Below are positions 7,958 to 15,998 of a stretch of DNA of 34,978 bases, in pieces. The position numbers were made by a program, and so were the translations under genes. The notes below the pieces were generated by a model, which worked only from the letters and a program-made list of their open reading frames with translations, was not told where the DNA came from and searched no databases. Positions within the stretch are counted from its first letter, which is position 1. Each line of letters opens with the position of its first letter. The stretch covers positions 1 through 34,978 of the forward strand of contig DUBF01000047.1 in the NCBI GenBank assembly GCA_012960465.1, in the 5' to 3' direction. This DNA is from Rhodospirillales bacterium. Lineage in GTDB: Bacteria; Pseudomonadota; Alphaproteobacteria; Rhodospirillales; UBA2165.

Positions 7958-8937
7958 ACCAATTAAATTCCCAAAGCAACAATGGCAACATCCCTGCCTT
8001 GGAATGCAGAAATGTGAGTCAAACATTCATGATAAAGTCAGGTATCTTTGCTGAAAAACAACCTCTTAAGGCTGTTGAAGGCGTTAACCTTAGTGTTAAC
8101 CGCGGCGAAGTTATCGCGATTGTAGGAGAATCTGGCTGTGGAAAAACAACCCTAGCTAAAATGTTACTTGGCCTATTACCTCCTACAACTGGAGAAATTC
8201 TTCTGGATGGCATTCCGATAAACTCCGTCAGTATTTTAGACATAGCGCGGAAAGTTCAACCTGTATTCCAGGATCCCTATTCATCACTCAATCCAAGGAA
8301 AACCATTAAGTCTATCATCTCTTTACCTTTGAAAGTCCATAATATTGGCACTGAAATAGAGCAAAAAAATCGGGTCGAAGAGTATATGCGTCTGGTCGGT
8401 TTGCCAAATCGCCTCATTCATTCCTATCCAAATCAACTTTCTGGCGGTCAGCGCCAAAGGGTCGCAATTGCCCGGGCCCTAATTATGGAACCAAAAATCA
8501 TTGTATGTGATGAACCAACTTCTGCTTTGGACGTTTCCGTGCAGGCCCATATTCTTAACTTGCTCCAAGATTTGCGGAAAAAATTAAACTTAACTTACGC
8601 CTTTATAAGCCATGATCTTGCCGTTGTTGAACATTTAGCCGACTGGGTAGCCGTAATGTACCTAGGCCGTTTAATTGAATTTGGGAAAGCAACCGATGTA
8701 TTCAGAGACCCAAAGCATCCTTACACTCAAGCACTATTGGAATCGGTTTTAACTCCAGATGCCAGTCTAGGCCTTCCCGAAATTACTCTTGGACGTGGAT
8801 TACCCAATCCACTATCACCACCAAGTGGCTGCTATTTCCATCCACGCTGTCCCAAATCTAGTACAGAATGCAGTGAGAAAAGCCCCCTCTTAAAGAAAGA
8901 GAAAAACTATAGTATCGAATGCCACCTTTATAACTAA
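7954..8937 (+). CDS. ABC transporter ATP-binding protein, DppF/OppF type
   Basis: A 327-residue ATPase with Walker A GESGCGKTT, Q-loop PVFQDPYSSLNPR, signature LSGGQRQRVAIARAL, Walker B IIVCDEPTSALD and H-loop FISHDLAVV. The C-terminal oligo_HPY-type region contains CYFHPRCPKSSTEC. It is the last gene of the transporter operon, overlaps the previous one by ATGA, and is followed within a few bases by a hairpin terminator. Together with DppD it forms the heterodimeric motor of the importer. Confidence 0.93.
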   Translation: MNQLNSQSNNGNIPALECRNVSQTFMIKSGIFAEKQPLKAVEGVNLSVNRGEVIAIVGESGCGKTTLAKMLLGLLPPTTGEILLDGIPINSVSILDIARKVQPVFQDPYSSLNPRKTIKSIISLPLKVHNIGTEIEQKNRVEEYMRLVGLPNRLIHSYPNQLSGGQRQRVAIARALIMEPKIIVCDEPTSALDVSVQAHILNLLQDLRKKLNLTYAFISHDLAVVEHLADWVAVMYLGRLIEFGKATDVFRDPKHPYTQALLESVLTPDASLGLPEITLGRGLPNPLSPPSGCYFHPRCPKSSTECSEKSPLLKKEKNYSIECHLYN

Positions 8938-8940
8938 GAA

Positions 8941-8967
8941 AAAGCCGCCACGAAGCGTGACGGCTTT
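8941..8967. terminator. Bidirectional hairpin terminator between the transporter operon and binding protein 1
   Basis: The arms AAAGCCGCCACG and CGTGACGGCTTT form a 12-bp stem with one C-A mismatch and an AAG loop. Converging genes end on each side, at 8937 and 9000. On the minus strand the stem runs into TTTTTC, a good U-tract. On the plus strand the tail is CTTTATAA, which is weaker. It probably ends both transcripts. Confidence 0.82.
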
Positions 8968-8999
8968 ATAACCAGAATAATTTCCAGAATATAGTCCTA

Positions 9000-10556
9000 C
9001 TACTTCCAATGCATATGATTTAACGTTGCTCCATAGGGCGAAAGCGAACCATCTTCTATTACCAAATCCTTGCTATGTACAAAAGACGTTGGCAATGTAG
9101 AAATTGGCAGAATATAATTCATTTGGTTAACTCTGTCATAACCAACCTTGTAAACAGCCTTTCTTTTCTCTGGATCTAAAATAGCGCCACCCTTAATTCG
9201 AGCTTTATTGATGATCTCATCATGCCAGTAGTTACGCGGGCTCCACTTTCCCTTGCGACCTTTCGCAAAGAAAACATTCAAGGTTGAAGATGCATCGGGT
9301 AGCCCTCCCGAACTCCATAGACTCACCAAAATTTCAAATTTACCTTGACGTTGCAATTTTCGATAAACTCCAAAGCTAACTGGTTTAACTTTGCCACGAA
9401 TTCCTATCTTCCGAAGCTCACCTGCGACAGCTACCGCAACGGGGCCCGCCGAACCCAAAGCCGTTATTGAAACTTCAAAGCCTTTAGGATAACCGGCCTC
9501 GGCCAAAAGTTTTTTTGCAGCTACTCTATTAAAGGCAGGGGGCTTGGTTGAAAAATCACAACCTTTCTGCACACGCAGACACATTGAATCCAAGGTTTTA
9601 ACCTTATCACCACCGGCAAGCACTGCACGAGCAACAGCCAATCGGTCAAATCCCATGGAGATCGCTTTACGAACACGTTGATCGGAGAGCGCTTTATTAC
9701 CAGAGCGATTAACAGAATCCATTGAAAGATAGGTATAAAGTAAACCGCCGGTAGCCGTAGCTGCTAATGCGGGATTTTTTTTCAGATCGTCAACTTGGTC
9801 TTTTGGAACACTGCGGATAAGATCCGTACCTCCCGTCAATAATTGAGCAATACGTGTTTGAACGTCTGGAATAGATTTCGCGATAATAGTTCTTATCTTT
9901 GGTTTAGGTTTCCATGTCCCACCGTGCTTGTACTCGTTGTTACGGACCAAAATAATACCTTTATTGGGGTCAACCTGCGTAACTTTCAGAGGGCCCGTGC
10001 CAATCGGTTTTTTGCCAAATGTACTTTTTACTTTAAGCTTGCCGTGCGTATCCGATGGATAAATCAAAATTGATTTTGCCAGCCTCATTAGACCAACCGC
10101 TGCAGGCCGTTTGGTATGGATACGTACTTTGTATTTGTTAATTTTTTCAACTTTTTTAATCCAGATGTAGTTGGTTTTAAAACGAATTCGGGTTTTTGGA
10201 TTAATCAACCAATTAATTGTATAAACCACATCATCAGCATCAAATTCCGACCCGTCATGAAATTTAACATCGTTTCTAAGTTCAAAATCCATGGTCTTAG
10301 CATCAATGCGTTTCCAGGATTTTGCCAGCAATGGGTAAAACTTGCCTGTAAAATCATCGTAGTGGACTAAACCATCGTAGACAATTCTGGCTGTTAGAGC
10401 GATCTCCGGTTTTGGATCATAAGCAAGGTCTATAACCGAAATTGGATCAGCAAACGCTATTCTCAGTGTATCTTTAGATTTTTGGGCAAGTGCATTGGTG
10501 GTAAAAACGATCGAACCAATAAGCGCAACAGCCAGGTTAATTTTTAATTTTCCCAT
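9000..10556 (-). CDS. Periplasmic substrate-binding protein, SBP family 5 (binding protein 1)
   Basis: A 518-residue DppA/OppA-type protein. A signal peptide covers residues 1-24, with predicted cleavage after ALA and mature start QKSKDTLRI. Family features include LAKSWKRIDAKTMDFELRNDVKFHDGSEFDADDVVYTINW (about 80-120, quoted as separate motifs SWKRI, VKFHDGS and ADDVVYT), then GTGPLKVTQVDPNKGI. It ends in His-Trp-Lys. It is one of three close paralogues in this window. No permease is encoded beside it on this strand, so it most likely delivers substrate to the transporter whose genes converge on it. It is the last gene after the amidohydrolase, 81 bases downstream of it. Confidence 0.92.
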   Translation of the reverse strand: MGKLKINLAVALIGSIVFTTNALAQKSKDTLRIAFADPISVIDLAYDPKPEIALTARIVYDGLVHYDDFTGKFYPLLAKSWKRIDAKTMDFELRNDVKFHDGSEFDADDVVYTINWLINPKTRIRFKTNYIWIKKVEKINKYKVRIHTKRPAAVGLMRLAKSILIYPSDTHGKLKVKSTFGKKPIGTGPLKVTQVDPNKGIILVRNNEYKHGGTWKPKPKIRTIIAKSIPDVQTRIAQLLTGGTDLIRSVPKDQVDDLKKNPALAATATGGLLYTYLSMDSVNRSGNKALSDQRVRKAISMGFDRLAVARAVLAGGDKVKTLDSMCLRVQKGCDFSTKPPAFNRVAAKKLLAEAGYPKGFEVSITALGSAGPVAVAVAGELRKIGIRGKVKPVSFGVYRKLQRQGKFEILVSLWSSGGLPDASSTLNVFFAKGRKGKWSPRNYWHDEIINKARIKGGAILDPEKRKAVYKVGYDRVNQMNYILPISTLPTSFVHSKDLVIEDGSLSPYGATLNHMHWK

Positions 10557-10637
10557 ATCATATCCCCCCGTAGTTAATATTAATATTTAAAAAAAATTTC
10601 TAAAATTATTATATAAGCCTCCATAAGATCAAAGTAA

Positions 10638-12074
10638 TCAAGCCACCTTTTCGGTATCCTGAACTAATTCATATACCTCTTTCTCTATAATGGTTCCTTC
10701 GAAAAATCTCGAATTCTGGCGCGTGTAAAGGTTAACAGGATTGGTAAACATAAAAGCTTCAAAATCTTGATCAGTGAAAAGCTCTTTCTCAACATTCTTA
10801 TAAGCATCAGGGACACAGTCTCTTATATCCTCTACGTCCCAATGCCCAATATCTGAACCGAAAAAAGCTTTGAGTTTAGCACCATAATGATTAATTTTTG
10901 TATTGAATGCCACGGCATTCATCGCATCATCCGCTTCACACCCAAAATAAAAAGGTTGAACAAAAAGATCACGAATATCCTCTTTTTTACTAATCTCACA
11001 TCTGCGAAATTCATCGAGTTCAATTTCTTCCCGTAATATACCACCCATCCGATTAGTTGTACTTTCTCCAATCAATGCGTCACCCGTCAAAATTCCATCG
11101 CCATATTTTTCAGCCATTTCTCGGATGAGATCAGTATCCAATTTTGCGGGGTCGAGATTACCCTTCATAAAATCAAGATTTCGTTTTTCCCAGTGCTCAA
11201 ATAAATCATTGTAAAGTTGAACAGCCCAACCAACGCCTCCTTCTAGAAAAGCAAAATTTAACTCTGGAAAGCGACGCGTCACACCATCCATAAAAATAGC
11301 ACGGCAAAAATAATCGCCAGCAGTTGAAAACCCACCAAGATGGTTAAAAACAAAATTTGATGGCGAAGAATGCCGACTGCCGCCGCCTCGGGCTGCAGTG
11401 TGACAGGCCACGGGCACTTTTAAGTCAACACAACGTTGCCAAACGGGATCATAGTCATAGAGGCCATCAAGTGCGACAGGGTTTACACGTTCGGTATACT
11501 TACCAAGCTCCGGAGCATGTTCTGCAATTTGAGGAACAGGCAACCTAACCTCAGTGCCAAAAGTTGCGGCCTTAAAACCTAGTTCACCTACTGCAAAATC
11601 AAGTTCACTAATAGCTTCTTCCGGCGAGAACATCGGGATAACACAATTCATAATCAAACGGTCCCCAACTTCGCTAAATATATCTGCCAACATCGTATTT
11701 AGTGCTCGATGACCCACTTGACGCATTTCATCATCCCGCACATGCATGAGTGGTAAACAAGCAGTTGAATAAACTATTCCTACATCAATACCAGCCTCAT
11801 CAAGGCGTTCACGATAAAGCTTTGGTAACATTGCCGTTGCACGGTCAATTGACTGTGGGCCAGAGGGCATGCCCCAGAAGATTTGCTGGCAATCTTGATG
11901 CTTCCAAGGCGATTCTAGATTTTCATATCGCAGGGCAACCTCTGGACCAGCAATCTTCTTAACATAATCCAAGATAGTCAAACGAGCTTCAAGTATATGG
12001 CCATCGCCATCAACAATAGGATGAGACACTTTAGATCGGATATCGGCTGCATCAAGTTGGGTTGACTTCAACAT
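10638..12074 (-). CDS. Amidohydrolase-family (decarboxylase/hydrolase) protein, 478 residues
   Basis: An amidohydrolase_2 type TIM-barrel protein related to the ACMSD and gamma-resorcylate decarboxylase group. Putative metal site: Asp24-x-His26 in VDGDGHILEA, His225 in VPVACHTAARGGGSRH and Asp408 in AFFGSDIGHWD. FLEGGVGWAVQLYNDLFEHW (277-296) is also characteristic. At 478 residues it is well over the roughly 330-residue LigJ or ACMSD size, with inserts around 55-75 and 300-390. It lies 40 bases after Rieske oxygenase 2 and is part of the operon that starts at the LigB-like dioxygenase. A non-oxidative decarboxylase or a C-C hydrolase of the pathway is plausible. The family is clear but the substrate is not. 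Confidence 0.85.
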   Translation of the reverse strand: MLKSTQLDAADIRSKVSHPIVDGDGHILEARLTILDYVKKIAGPEVALRYENLESPWKHQDCQQIFWGMPSGPQSIDRATAMLPKLYRERLDEAGIDVGIVYSTACLPLMHVRDDEMRQVGHRALNTMLADIFSEVGDRLIMNCVIPMFSPEEAISELDFAVGELGFKAATFGTEVRLPVPQIAEHAPELGKYTERVNPVALDGLYDYDPVWQRCVDLKVPVACHTAARGGGSRHSSPSNFVFNHLGGFSTAGDYFCRAIFMDGVTRRFPELNFAFLEGGVGWAVQLYNDLFEHWEKRNLDFMKGNLDPAKLDTDLIREMAEKYGDGILTGDALIGESTTNRMGGILREEIELDEFRRCEISKKEDIRDLFVQPFYFGCEADDAMNAVAFNTKINHYGAKLKAFFGSDIGHWDVEDIRDCVPDAYKNVEKELFTDQDFEAFMFTNPVNLYTRQNSRFFEGTIIEKEVYELVQDTEKVA

Positions 12075-12114
12075 AAATTTCTTAGCTCCTTAAATTAGGT
12101 AATTTATTATTTAA

Positions 12115-13317
12115 CTATTTCATGTAAGGCTCATCGATAGCATAGTTCCCGGCTTCCAACACAATTGGTAAATCATTTTTATTAAAACTAACTCCAACCG
12201 GATTTTTACCCTCCATAACGGCATCGACCTGCTTCTTTAAAAAATGACGCAACATTACAATTCCAACATCGGACTGACCAAGGTGTTCATTTGCGTGAAC
12301 AGCAATTTCTCCCTGCCCACTGTGAGCTTCATAGTCACCAGGAAATTTCTGATGTTCATCAGGAGTAAGCTCCTCCCAAAGCTTTCCATTTAGACGCGAA
12401 CGCCCTTTAGTCATTGCTCCTTCTTCCCGTGTGCGGCCACAAGTATATATTCGAAACGCGGTGTTATCGATTGGCAAAACCCAACCAATAGAGCTCACCC
12501 GAGCAAACTCACTAACACGTGGACTAGGTACAACCCGTAAAGTTGGCAAAACTGCCATTGTTATCCTACGATGTGTTCGATCACCATCAAGTGGTCGTAA
12601 CGAAGTTACCTTAATTCCAAGCTCAACTTGCTCAAACTCAACATCTGGCATAGCCCCCATCTGTTTAGTAAATTGAGTGCCACTAAATGATCCGTGTAAT
12701 ATGGGAACATGGTACGGATCGACAACATTTTCATAGTGTTGCAACCAATTACAGTCGACAATTACAGGTCCCCCACTTCCAACGCTTGTATCATTGGCTT
12801 CAAGAAATTCATCTTCCGCCAAAACCTCAAGGCATTCATATGTCGGCAAAATAGGTATTCTATCAGGTGGTCCCATATAGGCAAAAATCAAGCCGTAATG
12901 CTCCTTTAAAGGATACCAAGGTTGACGAATTTTCTGCTTACCACGGCCTCCATTGGGTTCGCAAGGCTGACTGGTACAGTGCCCCTCAACATCGAATGCC
13001 CAACCGTGATAACAACAACGAAGACCATCTTCATCAACCTTACCATAGTATAAAGTCGTACCCCTATGACAACAATTGGCGTGTACCAGACCAGGACGCC
13101 CCTGCCGATCTCGAAAAAGAATCAGATCTTCGCCAAGCGCGCTAACCTTTTTTGGCGTTTCAGTCGCGTGGGAATTCAGCCCAATTGGATGCCAATAGCG
13201 CCGCAATAGTTCACCCATCGGTGTGCCTCGCGTCACTTCGGTCATCGTCGGATCATAGGGCAAACTTTGATTTAAATAGCCACTGCCTGCATATTGTTCA
13301 TGATCAATGGTATCCAT
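12115..13317 (-). CDS. Rieske non-heme iron oxygenase (oxygenase 2)
   Basis: A 400-residue oxygenase. The N-terminal motif is GTPMGELLRRYWHP. The Rieske cluster site is Cys82-x-His84 within NCCHRGT and Cys101-x2-His104 within RCCYHGW, so an extra Cys neighbours each ligand pair. The catalytic iron triad is Asp200, His203 and His208 in VDPYHVPILH, which resembles oxygenase 1 more than 3 and 4. Late motifs include EHLGQSDVGIVMLRHFL. It follows the SnoaL-like gene by 16 bases, with a GGGGG-type ribosome binding site. It should need an external electron-transfer partner. The substrate is unknown; an aromatic carboxylate is likely from context. Confidence 0.9.
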   Translation of the reverse strand: MDTIDHEQYAGSGYLNQSLPYDPTMTEVTRGTPMGELLRRYWHPIGLNSHATETPKKVSALGEDLILFRDRQGRPGLVHANCCHRGTTLYYGKVDEDGLRCCYHGWAFDVEGHCTSQPCEPNGGRGKQKIRQPWYPLKEHYGLIFAYMGPPDRIPILPTYECLEVLAEDEFLEANDTSVGSGGPVIVDCNWLQHYENVVDPYHVPILHGSFSGTQFTKQMGAMPDVEFEQVELGIKVTSLRPLDGDRTHRRITMAVLPTLRVVPSPRVSEFARVSSIGWVLPIDNTAFRIYTCGRTREEGAMTKGRSRLNGKLWEELTPDEHQKFPGDYEAHSGQGEIAVHANEHLGQSDVGIVMLRHFLKKQVDAVMEGKNPVGVSFNKNDLPIVLEAGNYAIDEPYMK

Positions 13318-13333
13318 TTTAAACCCCCTATTT

Positions 13334-13774
13334 TTATTTATTTATGCGCTTTTTTAGCATAATAGGTTGCCCACGCTTATCGCTGATCTTCCAACCTACT
13401 TCAGTACGCAACATTTTATCTTTATAAAGGAAAATTACTCCAGGACCGTCAAGTGGTGCAGGACCCTCAACTTTTTCATTACTATCGTAACGATAAATTG
13501 TCACGTATTCGTTAGTTTCCACATGATCCTCATCTTGGATTATCACCGCAATATTAGTTACAATATGACGAATGACTAAATTATAACTACGTTCGTGCAT
13601 TGCCGTCAGTATTGCTTCACGACCTTGTAATTCATTGCCTTGTCGCTTCCAAATACCTTCTTCCGTAAAACAGTCAACCAAGTCGTCATAAAGACGTGCA
13701 TCAAGTGAATTATAAAATTTGTTAACGACTTGTGTACAATCCCATTCGATTGCACGTTCCTTCTCACGCTCCAT
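13334..13774 (-). CDS. SnoaL-like / NTF2-fold small protein
   Basis: A 146-residue protein with the start pattern of SnoaL-like NTF2-fold proteins: VVNKFYNSLDARLYDDLVDCFTEEGIWKR (20-48), then LQGREAILTAM and RHIVTNIAVIIQDEDHVETNEYVTIYR. Members are small isomerases, hydratases or dehydratases, or non-catalytic binding domains. The beta subunits of some ring-hydroxylating dioxygenases share the fold, so an accessory role for a neighbouring Rieske enzyme is possible. Phthalate-type oxygenases normally lack such a subunit. It lies between the binding-protein-fold gene and oxygenase 2 with short gaps of 19 and 16 bases. The ribosome binding site GAAGGAAG precedes the ATG at 13774. Confidence 0.78.
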   Translation of the reverse strand: MEREKERAIEWDCTQVVNKFYNSLDARLYDDLVDCFTEEGIWKRQGNELQGREAILTAMHERSYNLVIRHIVTNIAVIIQDEDHVETNEYVTIYRYDSNEKVEGPAPLDGPGVIFLYKDKMLRTEVGWKISDKRGQPIMLKKRINK

Positions 13775-13793
13775 CTTATACTTCCTTCAATCT

Positions 13794-14663
13794 CTAAACG
13801 GCGTTAACAACAGCGTGGTCATAATTCTCAGCGCCGATTTTATCTTCGGGGAAAATATCTCTTTCAATTACCCACTCACGCGTACCGTCAAATATTTCTT
13901 TTGAATACGGTTCAAATACAATGCGTTCTCCCGGACCAAAACGTCGAGTATCTGCCATATCGGTATAACGATCAGGTAATTCATTGAGAAAGTAATGAGT
14001 ATATAAGTCATGCCTTAGATCAATATCGGCTTGGGCTCGTTTTAGAGCCTTAAAATATTTAACAACGTCATCCCTGTTTACGTTAGGAGGTACCATTGTT
14101 GCGATCATAAATGTCGTATCAAGTATTTTTCTAAAACCAAGTTGTTCAAGTATATACATGGGTGCTCCAAATGCATTACCTGCAGGCACTTCACCATCCA
14201 CCAGCAGGTTCAAACGACCCATTAACAATCCTCCAAAGTGCAGGTTTATCTCCTCTGGTTTTAAAAACGGCTCTAATCCTTGAATAGTCGAATAATGGCT
14301 TCCTGATTGATATCCAACGGTAACAGGTATATTGGCAAGGTCTTCAGGCTTTTCTATGTTGGAGTCTGGTGCCACGAAAATACCCGAGGGCGTAACAGAA
14401 TAGGCGTCTCCCCACAACTGACCGTGCCCTGCGGAAGCTGCCATATTAACAGTCCAGTGGCATGCACAGCTAACATCAGCGTCTCGACCATCTTCAAATG
14501 TTTGATAGGCACCTTTTTTATTTTGCTGTCCTGCACCCACCGTTTTTGAAGGAGCTGTGTTTTTACCAAATACATAATCTAGGCCCTCGTCCTTAAAATA
14601 GCCTTTCTCCTCGGCGACCCATTCTTGTAATCGCATGTGTGGACGAATAACAAATTTAGTCAT
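13794..14663 (-). CDS. Binding-protein-fold (NMT1/SsuA-like) protein without signal peptide; decarboxylase candidate
   Basis: A 289-residue protein that starts directly with MTKFVIRPHMRLQEWVAEEKGYFKDEGLDYVFGK, quoted here for its family feature VAEEKGYFKDEGL, typical of NMT1/SsuA-like periplasmic binding proteins. There is no signal peptide or lipobox, so it should stay in the cytoplasm. From memory, 4,5-dihydroxyphthalate decarboxylase (Pht5) belongs to this fold group, which fits an operon with phthalate-type Rieske oxygenases and an extradiol dioxygenase. No matching SsuB/SsuC transporter genes are present. The ribosome binding site AGGAGAG lies seven bases before the ATG. The fold assignment is fairly sure; decarboxylase function is inference. 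Confidence 0.72.
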   Translation of the reverse strand: MTKFVIRPHMRLQEWVAEEKGYFKDEGLDYVFGKNTAPSKTVGAGQQNKKGAYQTFEDGRDADVSCACHWTVNMAASAGHGQLWGDAYSVTPSGIFVAPDSNIEKPEDLANIPVTVGYQSGSHYSTIQGLEPFLKPEEINLHFGGLLMGRLNLLVDGEVPAGNAFGAPMYILEQLGFRKILDTTFMIATMVPPNVNRDDVVKYFKALKRAQADIDLRHDLYTHYFLNELPDRYTDMADTRRFGPGERIVFEPYSKEIFDGTREWVIERDIFPEDKIGAENYDHAVVNAV

Positions 14664-14692
14664 ATTTACTCTCCTATCTAATAGTTCATTCT

Positions 14693-15991
14693 TTATTCTG
14701 CTGCAGACTTAATATTTCCCCCTAAAAATAAATTCTTAGCCCCGTCTGAGAAAGCTACATCGTCATCAAGCAAAATTGATACCGACCGCACATTGTATAA
14801 ATGTCCGCGAGACGCCGCCAAAGGCTCTTTGCCCTCTGTAAGATCCTTTGCTAACTGGATCAGGCATTTTCGGAATTTTATAACCGCTGCATCAGATGTA
14901 CCTAAACGTTCTTTGGAACGATCAATAATAGGACCCATACTCTCCTGCACCGCTGCATCTTGATTTGGAATTCCACTAATACCTGTGAATGTTTGGGTGC
15001 GCTGAACGTCTCTATCAATTAAATAATTATTTCTACTATTTTGGAGTGGGTGGTAATTCTCATCAATTGGCCCCCACATGCCATTTTGACCGCCAGCAAA
15101 TTCACGTTCTTCTTTTGTATAATCACGGGTCGGATTTACGCCAAATGACCATGTCCAGGTATTCTCATTATCAATCGGAACCCAGGCGTGACCCGCATAA
15201 GGTTGACCTTCGGAAGTCTCAAAATCCCCAACAGGCGGAATTATTGTATAATATGGAAAAAGGTACTGAGTAATCCGCCAATAAAATTTTCCAGGATCAG
15301 CATTACGTCGGGCCGCTACCCTAAGTCCATAATCCACTTCTTCTATTTCAAAAACCGGGTGTCTATCCTGAGCATGATACTTATTTCGTGGGATAGGTGA
15401 TTTTTCATTAACCACTTGTCCAATAGAGCGGTTATGTAAAAAAGAAATATGACTTGAATCAATACCTCCTTCAACGGCCTGCACCCAATTATTTTCTTGC
15501 AAACGCTTTGTCGCCGTTCGCCTTGCTTCCGGTAAATAGGCCCATTCCAAATCTGGGAGTTCTGGCTTCAATCCCACAGGCCCCATATAAACATAAATTA
15601 TACCTCCACGCTCAAACGTAGGGTAAGATGTCAGTTTAACTTTATTTTTAAAATTTGTTTTTTCAGGCTCCGATGGCATATCAATACAATTACCGGCAAC
15701 GTCAAATTTCCAACCATGGTATACACATCTAATGCCACATTCTTCGTTACGTCCATAGAATAGGTTAACGCGTCGATGTGGACAGTAAGCATCAAGAATA
15801 CCAATAGAGCCATTACTATCTCGGAAACAAACCAAGTCCTCACCCATTAATCGCAAACTTACCGGATTACAATCAGGTGTCGGCAATTCTTCAGATATTA
15901 GGGCAGGCGTCCAAAAACGTCTTAACAACTCGCCCATTGGAGAGCCGCGATCAACACGTGTTAGGAGTTCATTATCCTCTTTTGATAACAT
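14693..15991 (-). CDS. Rieske non-heme iron oxygenase (oxygenase 3)
   Basis: A 432-residue phthalate-type oxygenase component. It has SPMGELLRRFWTP at the N terminus, the [2Fe-2S] ligands Cys70/His72 (YCPHRR) and Cys89/His92 (RCVYHGW), and the iron triad Asp178, His181 and His186 in GGIDSSHISFLH. ERLGTSDAAVIKFRKCL lies near the C terminus. It is more like oxygenase 4 than 1 or 2, sharing KxNFKxKV, the ID(S/T)SH triad form and the TGI(S/N)GI region. It begins seven bases after the LigB-like dioxygenase stop, so hydroxylation and ring opening are co-expressed. Confidence 0.91.
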   Translation of the reverse strand: MLSKEDNELLTRVDRGSPMGELLRRFWTPALISEELPTPDCNPVSLRLMGEDLVCFRDSNGSIGILDAYCPHRRVNLFYGRNEECGIRCVYHGWKFDVAGNCIDMPSEPEKTNFKNKVKLTSYPTFERGGIIYVYMGPVGLKPELPDLEWAYLPEARRTATKRLQENNWVQAVEGGIDSSHISFLHNRSIGQVVNEKSPIPRNKYHAQDRHPVFEIEEVDYGLRVAARRNADPGKFYWRITQYLFPYYTIIPPVGDFETSEGQPYAGHAWVPIDNENTWTWSFGVNPTRDYTKEEREFAGGQNGMWGPIDENYHPLQNSRNNYLIDRDVQRTQTFTGISGIPNQDAAVQESMGPIIDRSKERLGTSDAAVIKFRKCLIQLAKDLTEGKEPLAASRGHLYNVRSVSILLDDDVAFSDGAKNLFLGGNIKSAAE

Positions 15992-15998
15992 TTATTCC

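Noticed and set aside
13334-13774. The small protein as a LigA subunit for the LigB-type dioxygenase
   Set aside because: Its sequence follows the SnoaL/NTF2 pattern, not the helical LigA pattern.
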